DNA of 64,000 bases from Pseudomonadota bacterium (GTDB taxonomy: Bacteria; Desulfobacterota; Desulfobacteria; Desulfobacterales; JAHIVH01): the NCBI GenBank assembly GCA_018816735.1, contig JAHIVH010000021.1, forward strand, positions 62,001 through 126,000, given 5' to 3'. Shown one piece after another: positions 44,170 to 53,553 of the stretch. The position numbers and the translations under genes are program-made. The notes below the pieces were generated by a model. That model made no database searches and had not been told where the DNA came from. It saw nothing but the letters and a program-made list of their open reading frames with translations. Each line of letters begins with the position of its first letter. Position 1 is the first letter of the stretch.

Positions 44170-45528
44170 ATGATGGAACTTACAAATAAAAAAATACTTG
44201 TTGTCGGCCTCGGTAAATCCGGTGTCTCTGTTGCCCGTTTTTTGAAAGAACTGGGGGCTTTGGTAACGGTTACCGATACCAAAAGCAAAGAATCACTGGG
44301 AAGTATTGCAGATGATCTTCAGGGCGCAGGCATTGCAACTGTATTCGGCACACACCATGACGATACGTTTAAAGATAAGGACCTGATTGTGTTGAGCCCC
44401 GGAGTGTCCCACACCATTCCTCCTGTTAAAAAGGCCGTATCAAACCAAATACCTGTTGTGGGAGAAATAGAACTTGCCTCCTGGTTTATCAGGGAACCTA
44501 TTATAGCGGTTACCGGGACAAATGGGAAAACAACCACCACGACCCTTGTGAGTGACATGTTGACCTGTTCAGGCAAGACTGTTTTTACAGGCGGGAACAT
44601 CGGCACACCTTTAATCGACTATTTACGGCATAAAGAAAAAAAAGATCTACTGGTTGTTGAAGTCAGCAGTTTCCAGCTAGATACTATCCAAACCTTCAGG
44701 CCATCTGTCAGCATTCTTTTAAATATTACGGATGACCATCTTGACCGGTACGACAACTTCAACGGATATGCGGCTTCCAAAATCCGGATTTTTGAAAACC
44801 AGGAAGAGTCGGATACAGCAGTTATTTACGGAGATGATCCAAAGATAAGGGCGCTTACAAAAGACATAAAATGCAAAAGCCTGTTTTTTGGCGGCGCAAA
44901 AGACCTTCCATTTCATGCCGTCATCGAAACCGGTCAGATTCGGATTAACACACCGATTCTCTCTTTTTCTCTTGATATCGAAACACTCCCTTTGTTCGGA
45001 GGCCATAACTTTGAAAATATCGCCGCATCAACACTTGCGGCAATGGCAGCCGGTGCCACAGAAGAAGGCATTCGCTCGGCACTCAGCCAGTTCAAAGGCT
45101 TGCCCCACCGCATTGAATATGTAGACAAGCTAAACGGGATATCCTTCTATGACGATTCCAAGGCAACCAATGTGGATGCGGTTTTAAGGGCACTGGAGGC
45201 ATTTACCTGTCCTGTTTCTCTGATTATGGGAGGACGGGACAAGGGAGGCAATTTCAGCCTTTTGAAAGATCATGTGAAAAAACATGTGAAAAAAATAATT
45301 GTGATTGGCGAGGCGGCACCTGTCATTAAAGATGCGCTTTCAGATGTATCGGATATTCTGAAAGCCCGAAATATGGAAGAGGCCGTCATCCTGGCCCACC
45401 AGAATGCATCACCGGGAGAGGCGGTACTCCTCTCTCCGGCATGCGCCAGTTTTGACATGTATAACAGTTACGCGGAACGGGGCAATGATTTCCGTATGGC
45501 CGTATCAAAACTAAAGGTGAAAAAATAA
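44170..45528 (+). CDS. murD: UDP-MurNAc-L-Ala:D-Glu ligase MurD
   Basis: This 452-residue Mur ligase adds D-glutamate. GLGKSGVSVARFL is the N-terminal UDP-binding loop, AVTGTNGKTTTTTLV the ATP loop, and LLNITDDHLDRY and YDDSKATNVDAV are MurD motifs. The stop codon overlaps the ftsW start by one base. Confidence 0.95.
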   Translation: MMELTNKKILVVGLGKSGVSVARFLKELGALVTVTDTKSKESLGSIADDLQGAGIATVFGTHHDDTFKDKDLIVLSPGVSHTIPPVKKAVSNQIPVVGEIELASWFIREPIIAVTGTNGKTTTTTLVSDMLTCSGKTVFTGGNIGTPLIDYLRHKEKKDLLVVEVSSFQLDTIQTFRPSVSILLNITDDHLDRYDNFNGYAASKIRIFENQEESDTAVIYGDDPKIRALTKDIKCKSLFFGGAKDLPFHAVIETGQIRINTPILSFSLDIETLPLFGGHNFENIAASTLAAMAAGATEEGIRSALSQFKGLPHRIEYVDKLNGISFYDDSKATNVDAVLRALEAFTCPVSLIMGGRDKGGNFSLLKDHVKKHVKKIIVIGEAAPVIKDALSDVSDILKARNMEEAVILAHQNASPGEAVLLSPACASFDMYNSYAERGNDFRMAVSKLKVKK

Positions 45529-46643
45529 TGGCACATCGGACAAACAGACCAAGCTCGATTCAATACGACCTGAGACTCCTTATTCCTGTTATATCCCTTG
45601 TGGGAATAGGCATTATCATGATCTATAGTTCCAGTTCGGCCATAGCCCTGAAAAAGTTCGGCAGCGATTATTACTTCATTAAAAAACAGGTAACGTTTGC
45701 CTTGTCGGGAATGATGCTGCTCCTTATTTTCAGGCATTTCCCATACAGGCTGTTTCACAAATTCGCCTATCCCTTTATTATTCTGTCATGCATTTTTCTA
45801 ACCCTTCTCCATCTGCCGGATTTCGGTCTCACGGCAGGTGGTGCAACCCGGTGGCTTCGCTTGGGCACATTTTCGTTTCAACCGGCCGAATTTGCCAGGT
45901 TTGCCATGGTGCTCTATCTGGCCTACTCTCTTAGCAAAAAACAGGATAACATCAAGGATCCGCTTATCGGATTTTTGCCCCATGTAATCATTTTGAGCCT
46001 CCTCTCCTTACTCATCCTGTCCCAGCCGGATTTTGGTTCTGCAGCGATCCTTGCGGCACTGACCTGGATCATGATGTTCATTGGTGGGGTCAGATTAAAA
46101 CACTTGTTGTTGTCACTCCTGCCTATCCTTCCATTGGTATTAATGTTCATGATCAGTGCGGAGTACAGGTTGAGGAGGTTGTTAACGTTTATGAATCCGT
46201 GGGAGTATCCGGCGGAAGAAGGTTACCAGATCATTCATTCGCTTATGGCATTCGGCACAGGAGGACTTTTTGGAACCGGAATCGGAAAAGGATACCAGAA
46301 ACTCTTTTATCTGCCGGAGCCTCACACGGATTTCATATTCTCTGTTATTGGGGAAGAGCTGGGACTCATTGGCGTCCTTATTATATTGGCCCTTTATATG
46401 GTCATTCTGTGGCGGGGAATTGACATTGCCAAACATTCAAAAGACAAGTTCGGGTGTTTTATGGCTGTGGGGATTACGACAGCCATGGGCCTTCAGGTAT
46501 GCATCAATATGGGAGTCGCTCTGGGCCTTTTACCGACAAAAGGTCTCACGCTCCCCTTTTTAAGTTATGGCGGAACCTCACTTGTTTTAAATATGGCTTG
46601 CATCGGTATATTAATGAATATAGGAGCGTCTCAATCGAAATGA
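45528..46643 (+). CDS. ftsW: SEDS glycosyltransferase FtsW
   Basis: This 371-residue SEDS protein has ten membrane helices and polymerises lipid II at the septum together with FtsI. FGSDYYFIKKQ, GGATRWLRLG, QPDFGSA and the C-terminal LPTKGLTLPFLSYGG are the family motifs. The start overlaps murD by one base and the stop overlaps murG by ATGA. Confidence 0.95.
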   Translation: MAHRTNRPSSIQYDLRLLIPVISLVGIGIIMIYSSSSAIALKKFGSDYYFIKKQVTFALSGMMLLLIFRHFPYRLFHKFAYPFIILSCIFLTLLHLPDFGLTAGGATRWLRLGTFSFQPAEFARFAMVLYLAYSLSKKQDNIKDPLIGFLPHVIILSLLSLLILSQPDFGSAAILAALTWIMMFIGGVRLKHLLLSLLPILPLVLMFMISAEYRLRRLLTFMNPWEYPAEEGYQIIHSLMAFGTGGLFGTGIGKGYQKLFYLPEPHTDFIFSVIGEELGLIGVLIILALYMVILWRGIDIAKHSKDKFGCFMAVGITTAMGLQVCINMGVALGLLPTKGLTLPFLSYGGTSLVLNMACIGILMNIGASQSK

Positions 46644-47767
46644 CCCTGTTGCCCTTACATATTTTGCTTGCAGGCGGCGGAACAGGCGGCCACCTCTTTC
46701 CGGGAATCGCTATTGCCCGGAAATTCCTGGAAAAAAACCAGGACAGTCGCATTCTCTTTGTGGGCACAGGCAATCCGTTTGAGATATCGGTTCTTGAAAA
46801 AAACGGCTTTGAACATAAAAAAATCACATCTGCGGGTATAAAAGGGGTCTCTGTTTTCAAAAAATTAAAAGCGCTATTAAAAATTCCCAAAGGGTTAATC
46901 GAATCAGCAATGATCATTAAATCCTTCAGGCCAGATGTGGTCATTGGTGTAGGAGGATACTCATCAGGACCTGTTGTGCTCATGGCATGGCTTATAAAAC
47001 AGATGTCAGGGAAAATTAAAATCGCCCTGCAGGAACAAAACAGTCTTCCTGGCATTACCAACAGGATACTTGGCCGGTTGTCCGACCGTATTTATATTTC
47101 ATTCAGAATGACAGCTGCTTTTTTCAATCCGGCAAAAGTTCTTTACTCAGGCAATCCGGTCAGAGAAGAAATTCTTCAGGCAAGACATGAATCTTTACCG
47201 GGAAAAAAAAATCACACGGGCAATCGATTCACGGTTTTTGTTTCTGGCGGCAGCCAGGGGGCGCACCGTGTCAATATTGCACTGATAGATGCCCTGGAAT
47301 ATTTGGAATCAACAGATCAGTTCTTTTTTATCCATCAGACAGGAGTCAATGACAAGGAAATGGTTGAAGCCGTTTATCAGGGAAAAGGCATAAAATGCGA
47401 CGTGCGTCCGTTTTTCGATGATATGGCTTCTCAGTACGAGGCGTGCGATCTTTTAATTGCAAGATCAGGTGCCACAACGGTTTCCGAGATCACGGCCATG
47501 GGCAAGGCTGTGATCTTCATCCCTTTTCCTTATGCTTCTGACAATCACCAGGAACTGAACGCACGGGAACTTGTGAAAGATGGCGCCGCAGACATGATAC
47601 TTGAAAAATCATTAACCGGAAAATGTCTTGCTGAAAAACTCGAATACTATAAAGCCAACAGGGATGCGCTTTTAGCCATGGCGGAAAAATCAGGGAACCT
47701 GGGGCATCTGAATGCATCTGAAACGATTATTAATGATTGCTACCACATGATAGAAAGAAGGGTTTGA
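46640..47767 (+). CDS. murG: Lipid II synthase MurG
   Basis: This 375-residue GT-B glycosyltransferase adds GlcNAc to lipid I. AGGGTGGHLFPG is the N-terminal loop, VIGVGGYSSGP and QEQNSLPGITNR follow, and the donor-site region has ARSGATTVSEI. I chose the ATG at 46640, which follows TAGGAG and overlaps the ftsW stop; the longer frame from 46454 lies within ftsW. Confidence 0.95.
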   Translation: MTLLPLHILLAGGGTGGHLFPGIAIARKFLEKNQDSRILFVGTGNPFEISVLEKNGFEHKKITSAGIKGVSVFKKLKALLKIPKGLIESAMIIKSFRPDVVIGVGGYSSGPVVLMAWLIKQMSGKIKIALQEQNSLPGITNRILGRLSDRIYISFRMTAAFFNPAKVLYSGNPVREEILQARHESLPGKKNHTGNRFTVFVSGGSQGAHRVNIALIDALEYLESTDQFFFIHQTGVNDKEMVEAVYQGKGIKCDVRPFFDDMASQYEACDLLIARSGATTVSEITAMGKAVIFIPFPYASDNHQELNARELVKDGAADMILEKSLTGKCLAEKLEYYKANRDALLAMAEKSGNLGHLNASETIINDCYHMIERRV

Positions 47768-49146
47768 TGTACCAGAAAACGTATCACATATTTTTTGTAG
47801 GGATTGGCGGAATTGGCATGAGCGGGATTGCCGAGCTTCTTCTGAAGCTCAACTACAGGGTTTCGGGTTCTGACCTGAAATCAACTCCCATTACCAAACG
47901 CCTGAAATCTATGGGTGGTACGATTTACAAGGGTCACAAGGAAGAAAACATAATGGGCGCGGATGTACTTGTTGTTTCATCTGCCATTAAAGAGGATAAC
48001 CCGGAAGTGAAAGCTGCCAAAAAAGCATCCGTACCTGTCATTCCCCGGGCGGAAATGCTGGCGGAGCTGATGCGGCTCAAATACAGTGTAGCGGTTTCAG
48101 GTGCACACGGAAAAACAACCACAACATCCATGGTGGCTGCCGTGCTTGAAAAAGGCAAACTGGATCCCACAGTTGTGATAGGCGGTGTTCTGAAAAGTGT
48201 GGGAACCAATGCATTGCACGGCCTTGGTGATTTTATTATCGCTGAGGCTGATGAAAGTGACGGGTCGTTTCTGAAGTTCTCCCCGTCTATTGCTGTGGTA
48301 ACCAATATTGACCTGGAACACCTTGATTTTTATAAAGACATGGATGATATCAAAAACGTGTTCCGGCAGTTCATAGGGAGGATTCCTTTCTATGGTCTGG
48401 CCGTTCTCTGCCTGGACAGTGAACCTGTTCAGCAGCTGATACCGGAAATCAACAGCAGATATACAACCTATGGCATCAGCACTCAGGCGGATTTTCAGGC
48501 CAGGAATATTGTATCCGAAGGTCCCAGAAGTTCGTTCGATGTTTACCGCCATGGCGAAAAAATGGGGAATATAACCCTTAATCTACCCGGGATTCATAAT
48601 GTGCTGAATTGCCTGGCAAGCATTGCGGTTGGTATGGAACTTAATATTTCCTTTGATACCATCAAATGTGCGTTGGAAAAACTGGAAGGCGTTGAACGGC
48701 GCATCGAAATCAAGGGAGATGTCAAGGGGATTCTCGTCATGGACGATTATGGCCACCACCCCACAGAAATAAAAGCCACCTTAAGAGCTGTCAGGGAATG
48801 CTGGTCTGAGAAGCGGATCGTAGTGGTCTTTCAACCTCACCGATATACAAGAACACGGGCACTCTTCAATGATTTTTCCCGGTCTTTCTACCAGACAGAT
48901 GAACTTATTCTTCTTCCGATCTATGCGGCAAGCGAGGAAGTTATTGAAGGCATCAACTCGGAGCTTTTGTGTGATGAAATTCGGGCTCATGGTCATAAAA
49001 ATGTAACATACATGGAAGATACCCAATCGGTAATTGAGTATTTGAAAACAAACTTGAAAAAAGGAGATATTCTTTTAACCCTGGGTGCCGGTAATGTTTG
49101 GCAACTGGGAGAGACACTGATTGATCACTTATCCGGTAAAGGATAA
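47767..49146 (+). CDS. murC: UDP-MurNAc:L-Ala ligase MurC
   Basis: This 459-residue Mur ligase adds L-alanine, the first stem residue. VGIGGIGMSGIAELL is the N-terminal nucleotide motif, VSGAHGKTTTTSM the ATP loop, EADESDGSF and MDDYGHHPTEI follow. The ATG at 47767 shares a base with the murG stop, so translation is coupled. Confidence 0.95.
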   Translation: MYQKTYHIFFVGIGGIGMSGIAELLLKLNYRVSGSDLKSTPITKRLKSMGGTIYKGHKEENIMGADVLVVSSAIKEDNPEVKAAKKASVPVIPRAEMLAELMRLKYSVAVSGAHGKTTTTSMVAAVLEKGKLDPTVVIGGVLKSVGTNALHGLGDFIIAEADESDGSFLKFSPSIAVVTNIDLEHLDFYKDMDDIKNVFRQFIGRIPFYGLAVLCLDSEPVQQLIPEINSRYTTYGISTQADFQARNIVSEGPRSSFDVYRHGEKMGNITLNLPGIHNVLNCLASIAVGMELNISFDTIKCALEKLEGVERRIEIKGDVKGILVMDDYGHHPTEIKATLRAVRECWSEKRIVVVFQPHRYTRTRALFNDFSRSFYQTDELILLPIYAASEEVIEGINSELLCDEIRAHGHKNVTYMEDTQSVIEYLKTNLKKGDILLTLGAGNVWQLGETLIDHLSGKG

Positions 49147-49207
49147 AAATCATGATAACATGATTGACCCTTGGAAACATTAATTGTTTAAAGGCAAGAA
49201 ACACCCA

Positions 49208-50155
49208 ATGGTATTTGATGACAAACTAAAATCCGAACTCGAAAAAAAATTTGGAAATTTTGTTCGCTTTGATGTACCCATGTCGAGTTGTACGTCTCTC
49301 TCCATTGGCGGTCCGGCAGATGCACTGGCAGAGCCTGACACAATAGATGATCTTGCTTTATGCCTGAAATGGGTCAACGAAAAAAAACTCCCCGCAACAG
49401 TCATTGGCAGCGGAACCAACCTTCTGGTCAGGGACAATGGCATAAGGGGCGTTGTAATCACCTTGAAAAAAATGAATTCAGACATGCTCGTGGCACATGA
49501 GACCAGGGAACATGTCTTTTTTACCGCAGGTGCCGGCCGTTCACTTCATTCGGTCGTCAGATACGCTATTGATAAAGGGTTCTCCGGTTTGAGTTTCGCA
49601 ATAGGCATACCCGGCACTGTTGGCGGTAGCATTATTATGAATGCAGGTACGGGCAAAGGCACCATGGGTGATGTAATCGATGCGGTTCATATCCTTTCGC
49701 CTGACGGGAATATCAAGATATTATCCAGGGAATCGCTCAATTTTTCATACAGGCATTTTGATATCAGAAATAAGAATGGCTCCACAACGCGTCATGCCAT
49801 CCTTATAGACGCCATGTTCAAACTTGAAAAAGGAGACAGCGACACATTGCAAAAAGAAGCAGACATGATCATGTCTGCCCGGAAAAGGACTCAGCCCATG
49901 AACCTGAAAAGTGCGGGTTGTTTTTTCAAAAATCCGGATTCGGGAAAATCAGCAGGTGAACTGATTGACATAGCCGGCCTTAAGGGCAAAAAAATCGGAG
50001 GGGCGGAAGTATCCACCATTCATGCCAATTATTTTATTAATGCGGCAAACGCAACTGCCTCTGACATGCTTGAATTAAGAGATCTTGTCAGACAAAAAGT
50101 GGCAGATACATTCGGGATTTATCTTGAAGAAGAGGTACGAATCATTGGTGAATAA
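49208..50155 (+). CDS. murB: UDP-N-acetylenolpyruvylglucosamine reductase MurB
   Basis: This 315-residue flavoenzyme reduces enolpyruvyl-UDP-GlcNAc to UDP-MurNAc. SCTSLSIGGPADAL and GSGTNLLVRD bind FAD, GIPGTVGGSIIMNAG is the substrate region, and SAGCFFKNP holds the catalytic Ser region. The end, LEEEVRIIG, carries the final Glu. I use the ATG at 49208; an in-frame TTG at 49184 is possible, as neither has an ideal ribosome site. Confidence 0.93.
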   Translation: MVFDDKLKSELEKKFGNFVRFDVPMSSCTSLSIGGPADALAEPDTIDDLALCLKWVNEKKLPATVIGSGTNLLVRDNGIRGVVITLKKMNSDMLVAHETREHVFFTAGAGRSLHSVVRYAIDKGFSGLSFAIGIPGTVGGSIIMNAGTGKGTMGDVIDAVHILSPDGNIKILSRESLNFSYRHFDIRNKNGSTTRHAILIDAMFKLEKGDSDTLQKEADMIMSARKRTQPMNLKSAGCFFKNPDSGKSAGELIDIAGLKGKKIGGAEVSTIHANYFINAANATASDMLELRDLVRQKVADTFGIYLEEEVRIIGE

Positions 50156-50969
50156 GGAAATTAAAAAGAACAGGTACAAAAAAAAGGCCTTAAAAATAAA
50201 TGGCAGAATGTTGAAACAGATAAAACGCCTTTTCTGTATTATTGTTCTCATCCCTGTTGTCATGGTAAGCATGGGTTGTATCTTTATTTTTTCACACGAT
50301 CTGGTTACCCAAAGCAACTACTTTTCGATTAAAGAAATAAAAATAATCGGTCTGGAAACCATCTCTGAAGAAGACATTTTAAAAAATGCCGATATTGAAA
50401 AAGGCATGAACATTCTAAGCATCAATCTCAGTCTGATACGGAAAAAATTGCTGGCACATCCCTGGATCGGCACTGTTGATGTGGAAAGAGTCATTCCTTC
50501 GAGTATCAATATCATCATTTCAGAACACCGGGCATTTGCCATAGCAGATATTGGGGATTATTTTCTCATCAATGAAAAAGGGCAGATTTTCAAAAAACTG
50601 GCATCATCTGATCCATCGAACCTTCCGGTTATCACCGGTCTGGAATTGAAAGATATTGATGATTATCAGGCAGGAAAAGAAAGTTATTTAAAATCGGTCA
50701 TGGATATTTTAAATCTGGGTAAAAAGACAGGGAGTACGCTTTCCTATAAAAAAATAAAACATATCCATGTGGACAGAGAACTCGGACTTTCCCTCATCCT
50801 TGACAACAACATGAAAACCGTCAAGCTCGGCTTTTCCGACTACAGCAAAAAATTTGACCGGATAAAGGATATTCTGATCTGTTCCAAAAAAGTGAAACAA
50901 ATAGATGAAATCAGCGTTATCGACCTCAGCAACCTTAACAGAATTGTTATAACACCGGCCAAGACATAA
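50148..50969 (+). CDS. ftsQ: Cell-division protein FtsQ
   Basis: This 273-residue bitopic protein has a very basic cytoplasmic N-terminus, one membrane helix (about 25-47) and a POTRA domain starting YFSIKEIKIIGLETISEEDIL, then the beta domain HPWIGTVDVERVIPSSINIIISEH. FtsQ links the early divisome with FtsL and FtsB. The GTG start at 50148 overlaps the murB stop and follows GAGG; the ATG at 50208 is an alternative. Confidence 0.88.
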   Translation: MNKEIKKNRYKKKALKINGRMLKQIKRLFCIIVLIPVVMVSMGCIFIFSHDLVTQSNYFSIKEIKIIGLETISEEDILKNADIEKGMNILSINLSLIRKKLLAHPWIGTVDVERVIPSSINIIISEHRAFAIADIGDYFLINEKGQIFKKLASSDPSNLPVITGLELKDIDDYQAGKESYLKSVMDILNLGKKTGSTLSYKKIKHIHVDRELGLSLILDNNMKTVKLGFSDYSKKFDRIKDILICSKKVKQIDEISVIDLSNLNRIVITPAKT

Positions 50970-50988
50970 TTCATGGAGGAGATTGACC

Positions 50989-52215
50989 ATGCAGGGAAAG
51001 GGAGACATCATCGTAGGTCTTGATATCGGAACCACCAAGATATGTGCTGTGGTTGGTGAGCTTTCGGGAAACGATATTAATATCATAGGTATTGGTACGC
51101 ATCCGTCCATAGGACTTCGAAAAGGTGTCGTGGTAAATATCGAATCAACCGTTGAGTCCATAAAAAAAGCGGTTGAAGAAGCGGAACTGATGGCGGGTTG
51201 TGAAATATCCTCCGTTTATGCAGGCATTGCCGGAGGTCATATTACAGGTTTCAACAGTCATGGTATCATTGCGATTAAAGGGCAGGAAATTACTCAGCAA
51301 GATGTGGAAAGAGTGATTGAGGCGGCACGAGCGGTTGCAATTCCAATGGACAGAGAGGTTATCCATGTGCTTCCCCAGGAATTTATCGTGGATGATCAAT
51401 TCGGCATCCAGAATCCTGTAGGAATGGCAGGTGTTCGCCTTGAAGCCAAAATTCATATCGTCACAGGAGCTGTGGCATCTGCGCACAATATTGTAAAATG
51501 TGCGAATAAAGCAGGTCTTGACGTCTGCGATATTGTGCTGGAATCCCTGGCATCCGGAGAATCTGTTTTGACACCTGAAGAGCGTGAACTTGGAACGGCG
51601 CTGATCGATCTTGGCGGAGGCACCACGGACCTTGCCATATTTTCCGGAAATAACATCAAACACACTTTTGTTCTGGCCCTGGGAGGGCAAAACCTTACCA
51701 ATGATATTGCCGTGGGGTTAAGAGCACCTCTTGCAGATGCGGAAGAAATTAAAATCAAATACGGGACATGTATCGCAAGCAGCATCATTGGAGACGATAC
51801 AATAGAGGTTCCCGGCATGGGGGGTAGAAAAAACAGAAAACTTCCCAAACAGATTCTGGGTGAAATTCTGGAACCCAGGGTTGAGGAAATTTTTTCTTTG
51901 ATTAAAAGAGAAATTTACCGGGCTGGCATGGAGAACCTCATCTCATCGGGAATCGTGATTACAGGTGGGACATCACTGCTCGACGGTATTACAGACGTTG
52001 CAGAGTCTATTTTCAATCTGTCAACCCGGTTGGGAAAACCAAGAGGCATAGGAGGGCTTGTCGATGTGGTCAACAATCCCATGCATGCAACAGCCGTGGG
52101 CTTGGTTCTCCATGGTGCAAAAAATTATTCCGAAAACAAATTTCGAATCCGCGATAAAAATATTTTTCATAAATTGTTCCTGCGGATGAAGAAGTGGTTC
52201 AAAGAGGCAATATAA
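50989..52215 (+). CDS. ftsA: Cell-division ATPase FtsA
   Basis: This 408-residue actin-like protein tethers FtsZ to the membrane. GLDIGTTKICAVVG and DLGGGTTDLAIF are the phosphate loops. The end, KLFLRMKKWFKEAI, is the amphipathic membrane-targeting helix. GGAGGA 8 bases before the ATG at 50989 sets the start over an upstream TTG. Confidence 0.96.
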   Translation: MQGKGDIIVGLDIGTTKICAVVGELSGNDINIIGIGTHPSIGLRKGVVVNIESTVESIKKAVEEAELMAGCEISSVYAGIAGGHITGFNSHGIIAIKGQEITQQDVERVIEAARAVAIPMDREVIHVLPQEFIVDDQFGIQNPVGMAGVRLEAKIHIVTGAVASAHNIVKCANKAGLDVCDIVLESLASGESVLTPEERELGTALIDLGGGTTDLAIFSGNNIKHTFVLALGGQNLTNDIAVGLRAPLADAEEIKIKYGTCIASSIIGDDTIEVPGMGGRKNRKLPKQILGEILEPRVEEIFSLIKREIYRAGMENLISSGIVITGGTSLLDGITDVAESIFNLSTRLGKPRGIGGLVDVVNNPMHATAVGLVLHGAKNYSENKFRIRDKNIFHKLFLRMKKWFKEAI

Positions 52216-52231
52216 AAATTTTTCTTACATA

Positions 52232-52249
52232 TAATAACTGGCGTTATTA
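52232..52249 (+). promoter_or_regulatory. Hairpin in the ftsA-ftsZ spacer
   Basis: TAATAAC-TGGC-GTTATTA is a perfect 7-base stem with a tetraloop. It is not followed by a T-run, so it is not a classical terminator. It lies 36 bases before the ftsZ start and may affect RNA processing or read-through. Confidence 0.45.
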
Positions 52250-52284
52250 AATCGAACCTTATTAATTTACAAAGGGGGGTACAA

Positions 52285-53499
52285 ATGGAATTTTCTTATG
52301 TAGAAGATGAAAAAACAGCAAAAATCAAAGTGATCGGTATTGGCGGTGCAGGAGGAAACGCCGTTAATAACATGATCGAGTCTGACCTGAAGGGCGTCAA
52401 ATTTATTGTGGCCAATACAGATGCCCAGGCACTGGAATTGTCAAAGGCCACCGAAAAGATTCAGTTGGGCGCCAAGCTCACGGAAGGACTTGGCGCTGGC
52501 GCCAATCCCCATGTCGGCCGTGATGCCGCGATGGAAAATACCGAACAAATCAGAAAAATGCTTGAAGGCAGCCACATGGTCTTCATAACAGCGGGATTTG
52601 GCGGTGGTACCGGTACGGGGGCTGCGCCTGTTGTGGCTGAAATCTGTAAAGAGCTGGGCATTTTAACCGTTGCTGTTGTCAGCAAGCCTTTCTCGTTTGA
52701 AGGAAAGAAAAGACTCAGGCAGGCAGAAGAAGGCATTCAGGAATTAAAAGGAATTGCAGATACTGTCATTACCATCCCCAATGACAGATTGCGCGGCATT
52801 GCTTCAAAAAATGCAAAAATGGTAGATATGTTTAAAAGGGCCGATGAAATTCTGCACCATTCCGTAAAAGGCATCACCGATCTGATCATGATGCCGGGTC
52901 TTGTTAATCTTGACTTTGCAGATGTCAGGACCACCATGTCCAAAGCCGGTATGGCGCTTATGGGGATTGGTATTGCAAGTGGCGAAAACAGGGCTGTGGA
53001 AGCCGCAGAAAGAGCGATTTCCCATCCGCTTCTTGAGGATATTTCCATTTCAGGTGCAAAAGGTGTTCTCATGAACATCACCTCAAGCAGTGATCTGACG
53101 CTGGATGAAATGACAGAAGCTTCAGACAGGATTTACGAAGAAGTCGGTGACAGTGCTGAAATCATCTGGGGACAGACCATTGATGAATCCATGGGTGATG
53201 AGATGAGGGTCACTGTTATTGCAACGGGCATCGGCGGCGAAACCATATCATCTGCAAAAGAAACGATTGCAAAACCGATAGCCCGTATGCAGGATACGAC
53301 CTTAAGGGGAAAAATAAGGGATATCACGCCTGCGGATATGCAGAATCCGGCACTGTTTGATGAGCCCACATTTATCAGGCAGACGGAAAAACGTGTGGTG
53401 AATGGTTCGGGAATATCTTCCGGCAGAGGATATAAAGGCATTGTGATTGATAATGATGATCTGGATATTCCCACATTCTTGAGGAGAAAAGCCGACTAG
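52285..53499 (+). CDS. ftsZ: Cell-division protein FtsZ
   Basis: This 404-residue tubulin-like GTPase forms the Z-ring. GIGGAGGNAVNNMI at the start, the signature GGGTGTGAAPVVAE, and the T7 loop NLDFADVRTTM are all present. The C-terminal peptide DIPTFLRRKAD is the binding site for FtsA and other partners. AAGGGGGG precedes the ATG. Confidence 0.97.
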   Translation: MEFSYVEDEKTAKIKVIGIGGAGGNAVNNMIESDLKGVKFIVANTDAQALELSKATEKIQLGAKLTEGLGAGANPHVGRDAAMENTEQIRKMLEGSHMVFITAGFGGGTGTGAAPVVAEICKELGILTVAVVSKPFSFEGKKRLRQAEEGIQELKGIADTVITIPNDRLRGIASKNAKMVDMFKRADEILHHSVKGITDLIMMPGLVNLDFADVRTTMSKAGMALMGIGIASGENRAVEAAERAISHPLLEDISISGAKGVLMNITSSSDLTLDEMTEASDRIYEEVGDSAEIIWGQTIDESMGDEMRVTVIATGIGGETISSAKETIAKPIARMQDTTLRGKIRDITPADMQNPALFDEPTFIRQTEKRVVNGSGISSGRGYKGIVIDNDDLDIPTFLRRKAD

Positions 53500-53553
53500 A
53501 TAGATATGAAAATAAAGTTTTGTCATGGCTATATACTCTTTGATTGACGTAAG

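Noticed and set aside
46454..46639. N-terminal extension of murG into ftsW
   Set aside because: The extension is the ftsW sequence in another frame; the ATG at 46640 has a proper ribosome site and directly precedes the MurG glycine loop.
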